Assembly (NCBI GenBank): GCA_028023455.1
Contig: JAQFVV010012489.1
Coordinates: forward strand, 2,359,881-2,423,880
Direction: 5' to 3'
Length of the DNA: 64,000 nucleotides
From: Epiperipatus broadwayi
Taxonomy: Eukaryota > Onychophora > Udeonychophora > Euonychophora > Peripatidae
Every line of letters starts with the position of its first letter. Position 1 is the stretch's first letter. Below the pieces are notes generated by a model that searched no databases, was not told the DNA's origin, and saw nothing but the letters and a program-made list of their open reading frames with translations. Below are positions 23,049-35,475 of this stretch, piece by piece. The position numbers and the translations under genes were made by a program.

Positions 23049-23166
23049 ACTTAGAAAGTTCTTTACTTAAGACAGTAGCCAATCAAAGTTAACTGTGTCA
23101 GGCAGGCTAACAGTTTTATTTTCACTTTTAGCCTGGGGCTACCGTCCTAAGTAAAGAGATTTCTAA
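23049..23166. repeat. Inverted repeat, about 30-bp arms
   Basis: TTAGAAAGTTCTTTACTTAA (from 23051) through CAGTAGCC pairs with GGCTACCGTCCTAAGTAAAG to about 23166, enclosing about 55 bp. It directly follows the SINE fragment, so it may be a rearranged SINE derivative. Confidence 0.6.
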
Positions 23167-23652
23167 TTAATTTATTATAATTGAAAAACTATACACACTA
23201 AATATTTCCATATATATATGTGTGTTTTGTGTATAATCAAATGTGCACTTTTAAAATTAAAAATATTACCCAACAGTAAATTTTAAAAAAAAAATCATTA
23301 CAAATGGTTTCTTTTTCAACCCAATATTTTCAAGTATAAAAATGACACAAAAGAACAAAAACACGTATTATAATAACTTTCCCCAATTCAAAGCAACATT
23401 CCAACTACCTTTAATATTAAAAGAAGCCACTTCAGAATCAAAGAGTTTAATCAGAAGAGCATCTTAAATTCTTTTTGAAAAAAAGACAACTTTACCTAAT
23501 TCAAAGCAAAATCTTATGACCTATATTTCCTTCATGAGTGTATATAATGTTTAATTAAGTTTTTATTTTGTTTGTCCATTCAACATCCTCTGACATGCCT
23601 ATAATTTTTCAAATAATAAAGAATAATATAAACTTCAGGAATAGTATTCTTC

Positions 23653-23915
23653 ACATGATCACCATTTCTTATGCTTGCTTATAACTGTTATTAGAACAGG
23701 CAAAACTCTCTATTTGTTTTGCCACTCAATGCTAGTCAGAATAATCAATGGATGCCAGAAGGCTTGTGCATAAAATCCCCATCTAGTACCTACTCATCCA
23801 ATATCCCCAGACTAGTTTCTGGTTTGTGGCCTTCATCAGTAGGTTAAGTAGAAATAAGTGATGGCTGCTGGAGAGTTGCATTAGATCCTAAGATCTAGGT
23901 GCAATATATTATATC
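23653..23915. mobile_element. Hairpin retroposon, family B, partial copy
   Basis: Begins CACATGATCACCATTTCTTA, continues GGCAAAACTCTC, AATCAATGGATGCCAGAAGG, CCCCAGACTAGTTTCTGG and ends near GATCCTAAGATCTAGGTGCA. These are one arm and centre of the family seen complete at 45894-46213 and 54625-55395. Confidence 0.8.
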
Positions 23916-25337
23916 CAATAAATATTAACATGTCACAAATATTCATGACATTTTTAGGATGTGAAAGATTTTAAAAGATCATGAATCAAATTGTATTTCA
24001 AATAAATAATGTTTCGAAAACATATAAGTGTAAAATAATTACAAGATGTTTTCTACTAATATTGCAGTAGAAGAATATTTATTATAAATTAATAAAATAA
24101 AATATTTTTTATTTCAACAGGTGTAATAAATTGTCCCTACCGTATGTAATGTGTTTTAACACACCTATTGGGAATGCAATAAGCTTATGTGAATTTAATA
24201 GCTTTCACTTTCTCCAAATAGAACATACATTTTTGGTGTAATTATATATTTTCTGATTTGACATATGTTGCATGGAATGTGTATTTATTATTTCAGCATA
24301 ACTAGTGAGCATCTCTATTCAGTTTTGTGTAGCAATAGAATGATAGACCAAAGACCTAAAGTTCTTCAAACTGAAGCTTAGCTTGTCATTTCAATTCTCA
24401 AACATCATAAAATCCTCTGAGCAATGAACCATTTAATTATTCATTTACTAGTAAAAAGGGAAAGTGCAGAAGCTTGCCAATATTCTCTAACTACTATGAA
24501 AACGTCAACATTATGTTAATAATTGTGAGATTCACCTCAAGTACAAGGTATATGCGTGCGTAGACGTATTAACAAACATACACGTATGTAGACATGCTAA
24601 CAAACATTATTATCTACGCTCTTAATTCTATATCTAATTATATTAATTATTCTCTTTATAACACTTTATTACAAAATTAGGAAGATTATCATACAGTGAA
24701 ACAAGAGCTCAACAGTTTTAATTTAAAAGATGAATATTTAAATCCTGTTAACAATCACGCAAACGAAAATAAATGGCTTTTTAATTTAACTTATGAATAT
24801 AATTTACATCTTTTTTTTTTAAAAAAAAAACGCAAATAATATTTTTATGATATATTATTAAAGATCTTATATTTGTATTAATTTTAAAAACTGTATTTAT
24901 AAACTATATTATTAAATTATATTTTCAGGATATATTAGAGTGCAGACCCTTGAATCATGGCCCAGTTTTAACACTTCCGGGTATTTGAATTTTTTAGAAC
25001 ATTCGAACGATAAACTATTCGATTGTTTTTATTTTGAAATATATTATTACTTTTATTTGAAAAAAAAAATTATCGATTTGAAATTATAAAAAGATATATA
25101 TATATACAGATATTAATTTTGTAATTTTAAAACTGAATTATAGTTAAAACATAAAACTCAAACTCCTTGGAAATTGTAAAGTTAGTTGCTAGGTAGATTA
25201 TGTGAAGTTCACCCATTAAGCAACAGATTCAATAAAAGACTTTCATTCTAGAACAAATTAATCAGAACTGATTTTTTTATTATTCAGTAGCAATTTTTCT
25301 TAGTTATTTTATCACTGCTAAATAGTACAGAGAATAG
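23916..25337. other. A+T-rich stretch with no recognisable gene
   Basis: Contains short imperfect tandem words around 24547-24607 (GTAGACGTATTAACAAACAT and a diverged copy). No exon or transposon motif recognised. Confidence 0.45.
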
Positions 25338-25699
25338 AATGTTTTTATGTCAATAACCAACTAAAAAGTAGATAAATAACAAAGTAATCCACTTCTTGGT
25401 TAATTTGCCATTCTTGGAAAATATCAGAGATCTTAAGAACTCAGATTTGTTATAAAACAATTGGAAATTGCAAGAATTTGGTCATTTCATAAAAGGATTT
25501 GAGGTCTTTTTGATTTTTATGATTCATTTGAGCTTCAAATGCTTTTCTAAAACAACAATAGTCCTACAATTTCCAATTGTTTTATAACAAATCTAGTTTG
25601 TTAAGATGTCTGATATTTTCCAAGAATGGCAAATTAACTGAGAAGTGGATTACTTTGTTATTTTTCTACTTTTTAATCAGCTATTTACATAAAAACATT
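25338..25699. mobile_element. Foldback element, family C
   Basis: Arms 25338-25470 and 25567-25699 (133 bp each) are inverted copies with few mismatches, starting AATGTTTTTATGT and including AACAAAGTAATCCACTTCT and TTTGCCATTCTTGGAAAATA. The 96-bp centre has no coding capacity. Confidence 0.85.
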
Positions 25700-26104
25700 A
25701 TTTAAGTAATTTTTTTTACACATTTTTTTTTACTTTTTAGTTATATTTACATATTATTTTTACAAATGTATAAAACTACAAAAAAATCTGACAAAAATTA
25801 TAATTTAATAAATAAGAAGTGAAAAAAAATACACCCTCTAATAACCAAATTCTAAATTTGAATATCATGTGATCATCTACTACATAAAAATATTTATAAG
25901 AAAATATTATAATGCATAACACTAGCTGAAAATTAAATAGAAAGTAGTGAAATCACTCTTTACAACATTAAAATATTTCTAAGTTCACACTTTACATTGT
26001 GATGATGATTTAAATAATATGTATTGGCTTTTTAATTAATTTAATTAAGTATGAAGTTAAATCAATATTAGCAAAATTTTATTCTACAAATATAATGTTT
26101 CCAT

Positions 26105-28690
26105 CAGATATATATTGTACCAGTCAGTTTTGTATGTTTACATAACAAGATCTAGCATCTAGGCAAAAGTACTCCGAATCCAATCATGTGCCAGATACAT
26201 AAGTCAGGAATACTCATGAATTCTGCCCTACTCGCCTATTTCCCAGATCTACCAACTTATGAGCAACAATCCCAATGATATTGATCTAATTTCATCTTTC
26301 ATCACCTGCATTGCACATCGGAGACACAAAAAGACTCTAAGTTAGGTTTAATGGTGGGATATTTAGTATGAAACGCAATTTAGAAATAATTAAAGATTAT
26401 ATTAACTATATGTTAGCGGAGATCATCTAGTCAGTAGGAGCATAGCTTATTAATAAAAATATTAACTTAAATAAAAGAAAAATATAATGATTCGGAAATG
26501 TTATAATATATATATTTAAGGTTTATTATTTTAACAAAATGTACGTAAACGTATGTCATCATTGATTGATCACTGGCCTCATTAGGATTACATAACAGTG
26601 GGTCATAGAGAAATAATATTATGTTTGATTTATACATTAAGAATTACATTTAATAGATGACTTTATTGATAGTTGTGGCTATGCCAATAACATGTACTAT
26701 AACGATGAATATGATATTTAATGCTATTCAGAAATATAATATTAAAGTGCCACATATCTGTTTAGCAAAAATCACAACATTATGGCTTATGGATGTTCAT
26801 GGGTTTATTAGAAATACAACAAAAGGTGGTACATGCATGGTGGCATATTTGATGTGACCCAGTCATGGATCCAAACATGTGCTTCATGGAATTCATTTTG
26901 AAGAGAAAATACCAATGTAATTCTGCAAACGTTGGCAGGATCGGTTTATAAATGAAGAGCGGTCGGTGATGCATTATTGGGCTGGTTTTTCCAGAGTAAT
27001 CCCCATATAAAGCACACACTAGTGACCAAAATGAGTCCCCATGGGGGTTTAAGCCTGGTTCTTGGACATTGAGAATGATGATGGGGCTCGACTTTGCGAT
27101 ACCTCCATAGAAAAGAGAAGCACGAATATATACAATATAGGAACGAAGTTGCCTATATGCATGCAACACTTGGCATAATGAAATATATAGCACTTTAAAG
27201 ACTATTTTAATTATTTAATACCCATAAACTATAGAATATCCTGCATAATGGTATGAGCTAATCGCTAAGCAGGCATGGATGATTTAAATTAATTAAATTA
27301 CATAGGTTTTAAGACATAAAGATTCCCCCCTTCCCTTTACTTTAAATTATTAATAACTTCCCACACCGTCTAATAAAATATAAATTTCGGTTAAAATAAT
27401 GCTATTATTAGAAATAAAGATGTTTATATAGCAACAAATGGAGTGGTGGAAATAACTGGGATAATAATTAGATTGTACATATAGAAGATATATTTACGGT
27501 TGGGATTAGCACATTTAAAAGATAAAAACATTTTTAGAAAAACAGATGTTGATCTGTTTTCCTACAACAATTTATAGGATAATTATTTTGTTTATCCAAA
27601 CTAGCGAGCATTTGCATTAGTCAAATAAGACTTGTTTTTAATTAAAATAAGTTCTTAATTACCCTGTAAGTGATGGGAAGGGAAACTAGAAAGGAATTAC
27701 ATACTAGCCAGTTTGGAAATATTACTGGCATTTTAAAACACAAATATACGTAATAAAATAAAATATGATTGCCGTATGGAAATAATAAAAAAAACATTAA
27801 ATAAAGGCTCAATAATAGGATAGATTAAGTTATATAGAGTTATAATGAAATAAAGTTACATAAGATATAAATATTTTACATACAATATTATACGAGAGCG
27901 TCAGGATTATTTGTTATTATAGAGAAGGCTGAATTTAATAGAATCATAGAGCGGCTAAAGTTCTTTTACCTTTTGTGAATAGTAGCAGTCCTTGATGTTT
28001 GAAGGGTTCATTGGCATTAATACACTAGATCTAGTTTTGGAATAAGGCATCACAGATAGCATTTTTAATGATTTAATTAATAGACATTTGAGAGTTAATA
28101 GGCATGGGATCCAGAGATTTTCTTATGGGAACGAGTATGTTGAAACAGAGGGAAAAGGTGAAGTTTCCCCTACTCATGCACATTGGATGAAGATTCAAAT
28201 TAGTGTGGATTCTGTTGACATTATTAATTTATGGTTGTCTCTTTTTTTGGATTTAAATCCAGGAGTATTTATACTCCCTTTTTTGGTGATGTAGCATAGC
28301 AACTAACTGCTGGACTTCCACTAATAGATTTTATTTTATTATTACAACTTGTAATCTTTTAATTTTAATTAATGGGCTTTTCTGGGTAATTGTTTTCGAG
28401 AAACTTTTTAAAAGAATTGCATCATTTTCTGACTGCTAAATTAAATATAAAAAAATAATAAATTTCATATATGACTTTTAAATACATAATATATATAATT
28501 ATTAGTACGATTTATTATCAGTCTCCCCACACTAAAATATATATATTTATCCATTACGAATGCATACACATTAAAATAATATTAAATATTTATTTAATAA
28601 ATTATTTTATATTAAGATATATAAATATCTATGTCAGTTATGTTTAAATGTTTAAGCAAAGGAAAAAATATATGTTAGTAAATATGTATA
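26105..28690. other. Unassigned, compositionally distinct block
   Basis: Includes a G+C-richer segment (26780-27190) with a 137-codon minus-strand frame starting MLYISLCQVL and a segment (28088-28294) with a 68-codon plus frame starting MRVNRHGIQR. I could not place either in a protein or RNA family. Checks against mitochondrial cob, cox1 and large rRNA landmarks failed. It may be an old mobile element or foreign insertion. Confidence 0.35.
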
Positions 28691-28693
28691 CGC

Positions 28694-28785
28694 GCATAAG
28701 GATGGGTTTAAACATGGTTTAGTGGTAAGAGACTGTAAGTGGGCTGTGAAGCAGGATCTGAGCATCAGATCATCTGCTTCAATAT
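28694..28785 (+). mobile_element. tRNA-derived SINE (family 3), probable
   Basis: TGGTTTAGTGGTAAGAGACT resembles a Pol III A-box, followed by GTGAAGCAGGATCTGAGCAT, a degraded B-box region shared with 62584-62616 and the hairpin at 242-278. It ends in a TA tract. Confidence 0.55.
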
Positions 28786-28960
28786 ATATATATATTTTAA
28801 TTAATTAAATTAATTAAGTATGAGTTAAATCAATATTATATTAACAAAATTTTATTCTACAAATGTAATATTTTCATTGCTCATTTGTTAAGGATGTAAG
28901 TTCAACTTCTTAACATGAACAGAGTTTTTTTTTTTCATTGTTAAAAATTCAAAAAGGTGT

Positions 28961-29064
28961 CTTGCGTTGTTAGCCGAGAGGTATCGCAGCCACCATGCAA
29001 GCAAGTAATTGGTTGCAGACGGTTGTGGGTTCGCGTCCCGGCCGATGCTATGACATATGAAAGA
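28961..29064 (+). mobile_element. tRNA-derived SINE (family 1), intact with target duplication
   Basis: 104 bp: A-box TTAGCCGAGAGGTATCGC, B-box GGGTTCGCGTCCCGG, end GCCGATGCTATGACATATGA plus short A tail. The ends GCGTTGT and CCGATGC can pair like a tRNA acceptor stem, and the GGTTGTGGGTTCG segment looks like a class II (Leu/Ser) tRNA. Perfect 18-bp direct repeats AAAAATTCAAAAAGGTGT (28943-28960, 29065-29082) flank it, so it is young and was inserted by LINE machinery. Confidence 0.92.
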
Positions 29065-29082
29065 AAAAATTCAAAAAGGTGT

Positions 29083-30430
29083 ACTTACAGACAGAAACAT
29101 ACATAGACAGGGACATTTACAATAAAAGCATTTAAAAAAAAAAAATTTCTGCATTGGCATGGGATAACGATAAAACTAATTCTTTAATTTGATATCAAAT
29201 AAAATTGGATATTAAAATAAAAATGCAGAGTCTTAAGAAAATTGTAAAAACTGCTTTTTTAGTTGCTAAACTTAGAAAGTAAGTTATTATTTTACAGATA
29301 CAATACTTTAGAACTGTAGTGATTAAGAATAATATTAAATAAAAATGATTCTATTAAATTGGAGATTAAATATTAAAGATGACAGTAGTCCATTCATTGA
29401 AACATACTAAAAACAGAAAATATTGCAAGACAATCTTTAGACTTGATACCTTATGCATTCCAATGTATGGCACACCCTAATTAAAAATTGTAAATAAATT
29501 ATAGAAATTTAAATTATATCATGATTTGAGATCAGACAGAAAATCATGATGTGAAGAAAATTTGTTGCAACTCTAAATGGCATATAAAGGGTTAAGAAAT
29601 ATTATTCACATTGTTATTTATTAAAATTAAAAAAGACACTGAAGAAGGATATTAATTTTATGTTGGACTATTTTGATGAATTAATATTAAATATTGAATG
29701 TCTTTAGAAAAATCTTTAAACATTATTTTTTAACTTTCCAAATACATTTACCTGTTAATAATAGCATACAGATTGGCATTTAACACAAAATTTGAGAAGT
29801 ATTATTGTCTTTCCTTCAAGTGTTGTTAGTTAGCCTGATCAGTGACAGTACTAGAATGGAAATTATACCTAAACACTTAGATTCATGAATATTGAATTTT
29901 AAGATAATGCTCTAACCAAGGAAGCTATTATGCAAACTAGTTGATGGAAATACTCCTTGTATGTAATTAATACTAAAATGCTACCATCAATAACCTGTTT
30001 GTTGGTCAAATGGTATTTGATTAAGTGATGATAATTTGGCAGCAGTTTGAGATTATTTATTACTCTTTCTATATTAGGATTTTTAAGGAAATTTGTAATA
30101 TGTCATAAAATCATATTTTGGCAAAACCTGAGGTTTGTCTGAATGATATTTAAAAAAAATAATCTAAAAAAATGGTAAAGGTAGGATATTTGAACAGACT
30201 TAATCTACTAACATACATTTTATTTGCTTTATAAGCAGCAAAACCTACCACCTTTTATTTCATATTTATTTATTATAAGTTTGAATAATCAATGAAAGCT
30301 AAATAACAACACCAATCCAATTATCAAACTAGTTCTGACTACTAATCTTAATTAGTAAAATTAATAGATTTTGTCAATGAGAAATATTGATTACTCAAGC
30401 CTACAGTAGATGCTGATATAGCAAAGTAAT
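29083..30430. other. A+T-rich stretch with no recognisable gene
   Basis: No reading frame, repeat arm or splice-bounded segment stood out. Confidence 0.45.
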
Positions 30431-30441
30431 CATCATCGTCA

Positions 30442-30771
30442 TCAACCATTATCAATCCACTGCAGGATAAAGGTCTCTCCAAGTTCAATCCATATTTTCC
30501 TATCTTTAGCTTCTCTTCTCCACATCACCCCTGCACACTTTCTTATTTCATCTATCCATCTCACATGTGGTCTCTTTCTGGGTCCTTTAAAATCTCTTGG
30601 AATCCAGTTTAAAATTTCAATTGTCCATCTGTTATTGTCTCTTCTAACAATATGTCCAGCCCAACTCCACTTCAGTCTTTTAATTTTTTCAATGAGGTCA
30701 GTAACACCTGTTTGTGTTCTCTTACCCATACATTGCATTTTCGATTCCTTCTTGTTACTCCCAACATGCAT
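30442..30771 (-). pseudogene. LINE copy B C-terminal region
   Basis: Reads TGVTDLIEKIKRLKWSWAGH then IVRRDNNRWTIEILNW, PRKRPHVRWIDEIRKCAGV and ends LGETFILQWIDNG. Same segment as copy A 14060-14300 and the atp6 insert. Overlaps the reverse-transcriptase frame by 100 bases in another frame, the result of a frameshift. Confidence 0.8.
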
Positions 30772-31559
30772 CTCTCCATACTTCTTTGAGTGGTCTGAAG
30801 TCTCTGTATTGCTCTTCTATTAAGTGTTTTAGTTTCAGATCCATAAGTAAGAACTGGCAAAACACATTTATTAAAAACCTTTCTTTTCAAACACATAGGC
30901 ATATTTCCTTTTAGTATCAAGTTATTTCGACCAAAAGCACTCCAACCAAGTTTAATTCTATGATTAATTTCATCCATTATATTTCCATCTGTATTAATAA
31001 TATGACCAAGGTATATGTAACTATTAACTTCTTCTAACTCATCATAATCAATCTTTATTTTCATATTTTGAGAAAATCTATTAAACATTACTTTAGTCTT
31101 TTTAACATTTATCTTTAGTCCTACTTTCCTACTTTCATCTGATAACTCCTGCAACATTTCCTGTAACTCTAAAACATTATTTGCAAAAACAACTACATCA
31201 TCTGCAAAATCTAAATGACTTAAATAATTTCCATTTACTTTTACTCCTTTAGCATCCCATTTTAATCCACAAAATACTTCTTGCAGCTCTGCTGTAAAAA
31301 GTTTTGGAGATATGGAGTCACCCTGTCTTACACCCTTTTCAATGTTGATTTTCCTACTATCATTATGTAATCTAATTGTTGCTGTTGCATTTTTATAAAT
31401 ATTCTTCAAAATATGACAATATCCTGGATCTACACCTTGATGATTCAATGCTTTAATCATTGAAGAAATGTTGATAGAATCAAATGCCTTTTCATAGTCT
31501 ACAAATCCTAAGCATAATGGCAACTCATATTCACTTGTCCTTTCTATAATTTCTCTCAA
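30672..31559 (-). CDS. LINE copy B reverse transcriptase open frame (partial)
   Basis: 295 residues starting MREIIERTSEY. Motifs: FVDYEKAFDS (residues 19-28), RQGDSISPKLF (78-88), HLDFADDVVVFAN with the catalytic FADD box at 118-121, then KVMFNRFSQNMK and YIYLGHIINTDGNIMDEINH. The protein would copy the element's RNA at the target site. The start is just the first ATG of an interrupted frame; upstream fingers motifs lie in other frames. A frameshift near 30700 moves the C-terminal SWAGHIVRR segment to the 30442-30771 frame. Catalytic Asp residues are intact, unlike copy A. Confidence 0.8.
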   Translation of the reverse strand: MREIIERTSEYELPLCLGFVDYEKAFDSINISSMIKALNHQGVDPGYCHILKNIYKNATATIRLHNDSRKINIEKGVRQGDSISPKLFTAELQEVFCGLKWDAKGVKVNGNYLSHLDFADDVVVFANNVLELQEMLQELSDESRKVGLKINVKKTKVMFNRFSQNMKIKIDYDELEEVNSYIYLGHIINTDGNIMDEINHRIKLGWSAFGRNNLILKGNMPMCLKRKVFNKCVLPVLTYGSETKTLNRRAIQRLQTTQRSMERCMLGVTRRNRKCNVWVREHKQVLLTSLKKLKD

Positions 31560-31833
31560 TACCTGGATATAATCTACTGTACTAAAATCACTTTTACATC
31601 CAGCTTGTTCTCTTGGTTGGTGGAAATCCAGTGTTTTCTGTAGACGAGTTGCAATTATCTTAGTAAAAATTTTGTATAAAACTGATAAAAGACTGATAGG
31701 TCTGTAATTTCTAATATCTTCTTTATCACCTTTTTTAAATATTAATACTAATACTACATTCTTCCAATCATCTGGTACAACTTTATCATTTAGACATTTG
31801 GTATATAACTTTGATAAAAAAATTTCTATTTGT

Positions 31834-32351
31834 TCACCTGCTTCTTTTCCCTTTCTTCATAAATTTAATTGCATGTCTCACTTCCTCATTCAAAATTCTG
31901 GTCAATTCGGAAGATATAATATGTATAGGAGGCATTTGTTCTTTATTACTATATAATTCTTGATAGAAATCTTCTACACATTTTATGATGTCATCTCTCC
32001 TTTTAGTAATAATGCCATCTTTTTTTCTTATTGCAGATATAAATTTCCTACAAATACCAAAATGTTGTTTTACACTCTTTAGCCTTTTATTCTCTTCTAC
32101 AGCTTTCCTTGCTAGTTCACAATTATACTTTCTTATATCATTTTCAACTCTTTTCCACACCATTTTACAAAATTCAAGATATTCAATCTTTTTAATACAT
32201 CATTGTTGTATATTCTCATGTTCCTTCTTTTCTTCGTAAATTCTCTAGTCTCAGTAGAAATTTTACTAGTCAATTGCTGCTTTTTTCTACCAGCTATCTT
32301 GGTTGCAGTTTTTAAAAATGTATCACTTATTTTCCTATTAATGTCATTCAA
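31834..32351 (-). pseudogene. LINE copy B linker before the reverse transcriptase, frameshifted
   Basis: Two frames (32133-32351, MNDINRKISDTFLKTATKIA; 31834-32163, ending ELTRILNEEVRHAIKFMKKG) match the copy A segment 12440-12950. A frameshift separates them from each other and from the reverse-transcriptase frame. Confidence 0.75.
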
Positions 32352-32672
32352 ATCTGAATCATGTTCAAAATCTACTAATACTTGAAACCGATTTGTAAGT
32401 TCTAATTTAAATTCATTAGAATGTTTCTGAAGATATTGTTTTTCTTAATAATTTTTGTAATTAATAAATTCTATTATTACTTTAGTTATAATTGATATTA
32501 AAAATAATAAAGGTAAACAAAAATAAGTTAGACAGATTGCAACATTGCAATAATTAATACATCTTTCATAAATCTAAAGAGTTAAATGCATGACAGTTCA
32601 TTCTAAAAAGATATTATTTATGCAAATACAATTTGTCTACCTTAAACTTAAACACTTTTTAACAATTTTTAT

Positions 32673-32901
32673 TATATATATACATTTATATTCTGATGTT
32701 TCAACTGTATTGCAGTCTTCTTCACAGCAACTCCTATCTCAATTTATTAAAAAAATTTAAAAAACTCATATTTCAGTTTTTTAAAAATGAAAAAAACAAA
32801 CAAACAATCTTTGGAAATTTAAAAAAAAAATCGAGATAGAAGTAGCTGTGAGGAAAAATGCAAGATAGTCAAAACATCAGATTATGGGTGTATATATATA
32901 C
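32673..32901. mobile_element. Small foldback element, family I
   Basis: Arms of about 70 bp (32673-32743 and 32827-32901) are inverted: TATATTCTGATGTTT, CTGTATTGCAGTCTTC and CAGCAACTCCTATCTC against GAGATAGAAGTAGCTGTGAG and AAAACATCAGATTATGGGTG. No coding capacity. Confidence 0.75.
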
Positions 32902-32904
32902 AAT

Positions 32905-35340
32905 ATTTTTTTTTTTCTGAAGAGTGTTTGAAGTAAGATGGACAAATTGTATTTATATAAAATAAATATTGCAGCAAAATAAAGGAAGTGGTAAATTTAA
33001 TGATATTATTTATGTAAGCATAAGTAGTTAAAGTCAAATTGGCACAATAACTACTACTATTACTACTAATAATAATTAGTATATTTATCAGATATGTCCA
33101 ATAAACAAGGCTCACATTTAAAATAAGATTTAAAGATTTTTCTCTCAGCAAATACATTTTTTTTCAGACAACCAACTCATAAGCATTCTGGTTGTTCATA
33201 AAGTGTTAATCAGTAAATAGATACAGATTAAAGGCTAAAAAATATTCTGATTCTTTATTTTGTCCTTAATCTGGGTTTGCTTATTATTTTCAATATAAAG
33301 TAATCTTTACCATTAATCAAAGGGCAACATACATCTATAATGCAGAGACCAAGAAGTATCTTTTTTTTTTACTTTCAATTATTCAATTTTATTAATAAAC
33401 TCTTTTATTATTTTTTAATGACCACTTACTTATTACTTATCTTTTGTATAAAACATATGCACAATTATAAGTAATGATTCTTTATTGAGATTTGTTATTA
33501 AAAGTAACATGTGTGTAATCTTAGTATTCATGGCAAAATAATAATTTAAAAAAATATTAAGTGAAGAATGTTTTATTGATTTTTCTACACACATATATTT
33601 AAATGTCTATAAGTTTTTCAAACAAATAATTAAAACAATAAATATACACATTTATTATATTATAATTATATATTTCTTAATTTTTTAAAATAAGGATAGA
33701 TTTGGAAGATAAATATATGTATATAAATATTCATTTTTGAACTACATAGATAGACTTTATTTTATGAAATTGAGTAGATATTTTTACTTTATTTTATATA
33801 GATCGGTAAAGAAATTTTTGTTTATCATGACCTTGCAGTTTCAGTATAACTTTGTAATAGAGGGACAAAATGTCAACTTTTATATATTAAGAAAATGTAT
33901 TATTGTGTATGTGATGAAAGCTTAAAAAAGAGTTATTTTGCTTATAATGATGATGAATACAGCAGTATTCTATATATTACGTTTTTCTATTTGAAGAAAA
34001 TAAAATTAAATAGCATGACAAATTTCTGAATATTTAAGATATATATTCATCTCTATACTTTGTAAGAAGTTTTATTATTATTAATGTTAGTTTGGTATGA
34101 CACTTCTGCTCAAGTTTCATAATTTAAAACTTTTAGTAAAACAATATAAATTGTAGATGTTAAGCAAATATAAAAATGACAGTAATTGGCATGTATAGTC
34201 AAAATAATATATGTGTTATTATTTTGAAAATATTTAAAACTTATTTTACATGTGTGTATATACTCTTATATTGGAAGCATATATTTTCTTGTTTATCTAA
34301 ATAACTTTCACATTAATTTATTTATTTTCACAAAAGATATGAGTACATTTTTACGATTAGTTATAGCTAATCAATTTTATGATGAATAAAAAAAATTAAA
34401 ACATAGAATGTTGGACACACTAGGTATTATTTCCTTAATTTATTACTATTCATTTATTGTTTCATTGTTAATTTAATTTTATATTATATTTTAGTCATAT
34501 ATGCCCTGAAATAAAAATATTCATTGTCTTTATCAATTGCCTTTGGTGGTCCTTGGTTTCAACTTCATTTAGGCACTTATTTTACAAGTTTAGAACATTA
34601 GTTCATCATATTATTTTTATTATCATCAACAAAACATTCAATATTTGTCTGTCTCATAACCATAAGATAAAAATATCAAGGAAAGGAGAGATAGCACAAG
34701 CATATAATGGTTAAGCAATCTAACTTGCAGGTCACTCATAGTTTAGAAATATTTGCAAATTGGGATGGATTGTAATCCATTTTGAATTAACAGATTTCAC
34801 CTACTGTTACAATTTGGTTTCCCATTCACAAGGTATCTAGTTTAGCTATTAATGTTGTCAGGAAAAAAAGGTAACACATTTAATCATGAACTGAATAGCT
34901 TAACTTATAAGAAGGTGATGGACAGTTCTCAAGATGCTTAGACTCGGACTGATAGATTGGGAGCAAGTCACTGACCTATCCAGTAATCTCCCAACCCCCT
35001 CAGCTTTCTGCTTCATATCCTAATTTAAACATATACTCATTATAGATTTTTAACATATCTTTTAGTGCTCAAAGAGACATGCATAATTGCTCAACTGGGA
35101 CAAAGTGATGGACAAATCGAATTCTACTGAAGCATTGGTTCAACAATCTTGAGTCTCTGACACTACACATGGGTTCTCAGGTTACATCATGTATGTATTC
35201 ACTTCTCATTTAGCTACTGACAATGCTTGGTTTTTATTTAATCATCATTATACAAAGTTGTATCAATTGTTTAAATAAATCATTATTTTTTAAAAAAAAA
35301 AAAACTAATAGTTTCTACTATTTGATAATTCTAAGGCTAA
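32905..35340. other. A+T-rich stretch with no recognisable gene
   Basis: Several low-complexity frames only. Two weakly tRNA-like patches occur near 34700-34760 (GGTTAAGCAATCTAACTTGC) and 35125-35190 (CATGGGTTCTCAGGTTAC), possible old SINE relics. Confidence 0.4.
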
Positions 35341-35475
35341 ACAACTTTTCTCCATTAATCTATCTCTTGTTAGGATTTATTGAAAAAGGAAGTTCTTTTT
35401 TATTTCAAATCCATGTTATTATATGGATTTAAATCCAGAAAGCTATTTTTATAGATATGAGAATATAAAATAATG
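35340..35475 (+). repeat. Dispersed repeat shared with 61800-61895
   Basis: GTTCTTTTTTATTTCAAATC...ATATGGATTTAAATCCAGAA...TTTTTATAGATATGAGAAT matches 61806-61882 in order. Family unknown. Confidence 0.5.

Larger units (their letters stand above)
26034..28875. repeat. About 70-bp direct repeats bracketing an odd 2.7-kb block
   Basis: AATTAATTTAATTAAGTATG...AAATCAATATT...AACAAAATTTTATTCTACAA occurs at about 26034-26104 and again at about 28801-28875 in the same orientation. The enclosed block is richer in G+C, especially 26780-27190, than its surroundings. Confidence 0.6.
30432..32443 (-). mobile_element. RTE-like LINE, 5'-truncated, best preserved (copy B)
   Basis: The minus strand matches copy A from the post-endonuclease linker to the tail (ATCATCATCGTCATCAACCA on the plus strand). 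It begins at sequence equal to copy A near 12345, so the endonuclease is missing: a typical 5' truncation. Broken frames at 32133-32351, 31834-32163, 30672-31559 and 30442-30771 together cover linker, reverse transcriptase and C-terminal region. Confidence 0.9.

Noticed and set aside
26780-27193. 137-codon minus-strand frame considered as mitochondrial cytochrome b or a transposase
   Set aside because: A PWG and a few other words fit, but spacing to neighbouring cob landmarks is wrong and no transposase catalytic motif is present. Left unassigned.
27890-28320. Possible second NUMT with large ribosomal RNA (TTCTTTTACCTTTTGTGAAT)
   Set aside because: The short match is not followed by conserved downstream rRNA blocks such as the GACGAGAAGACCC region.
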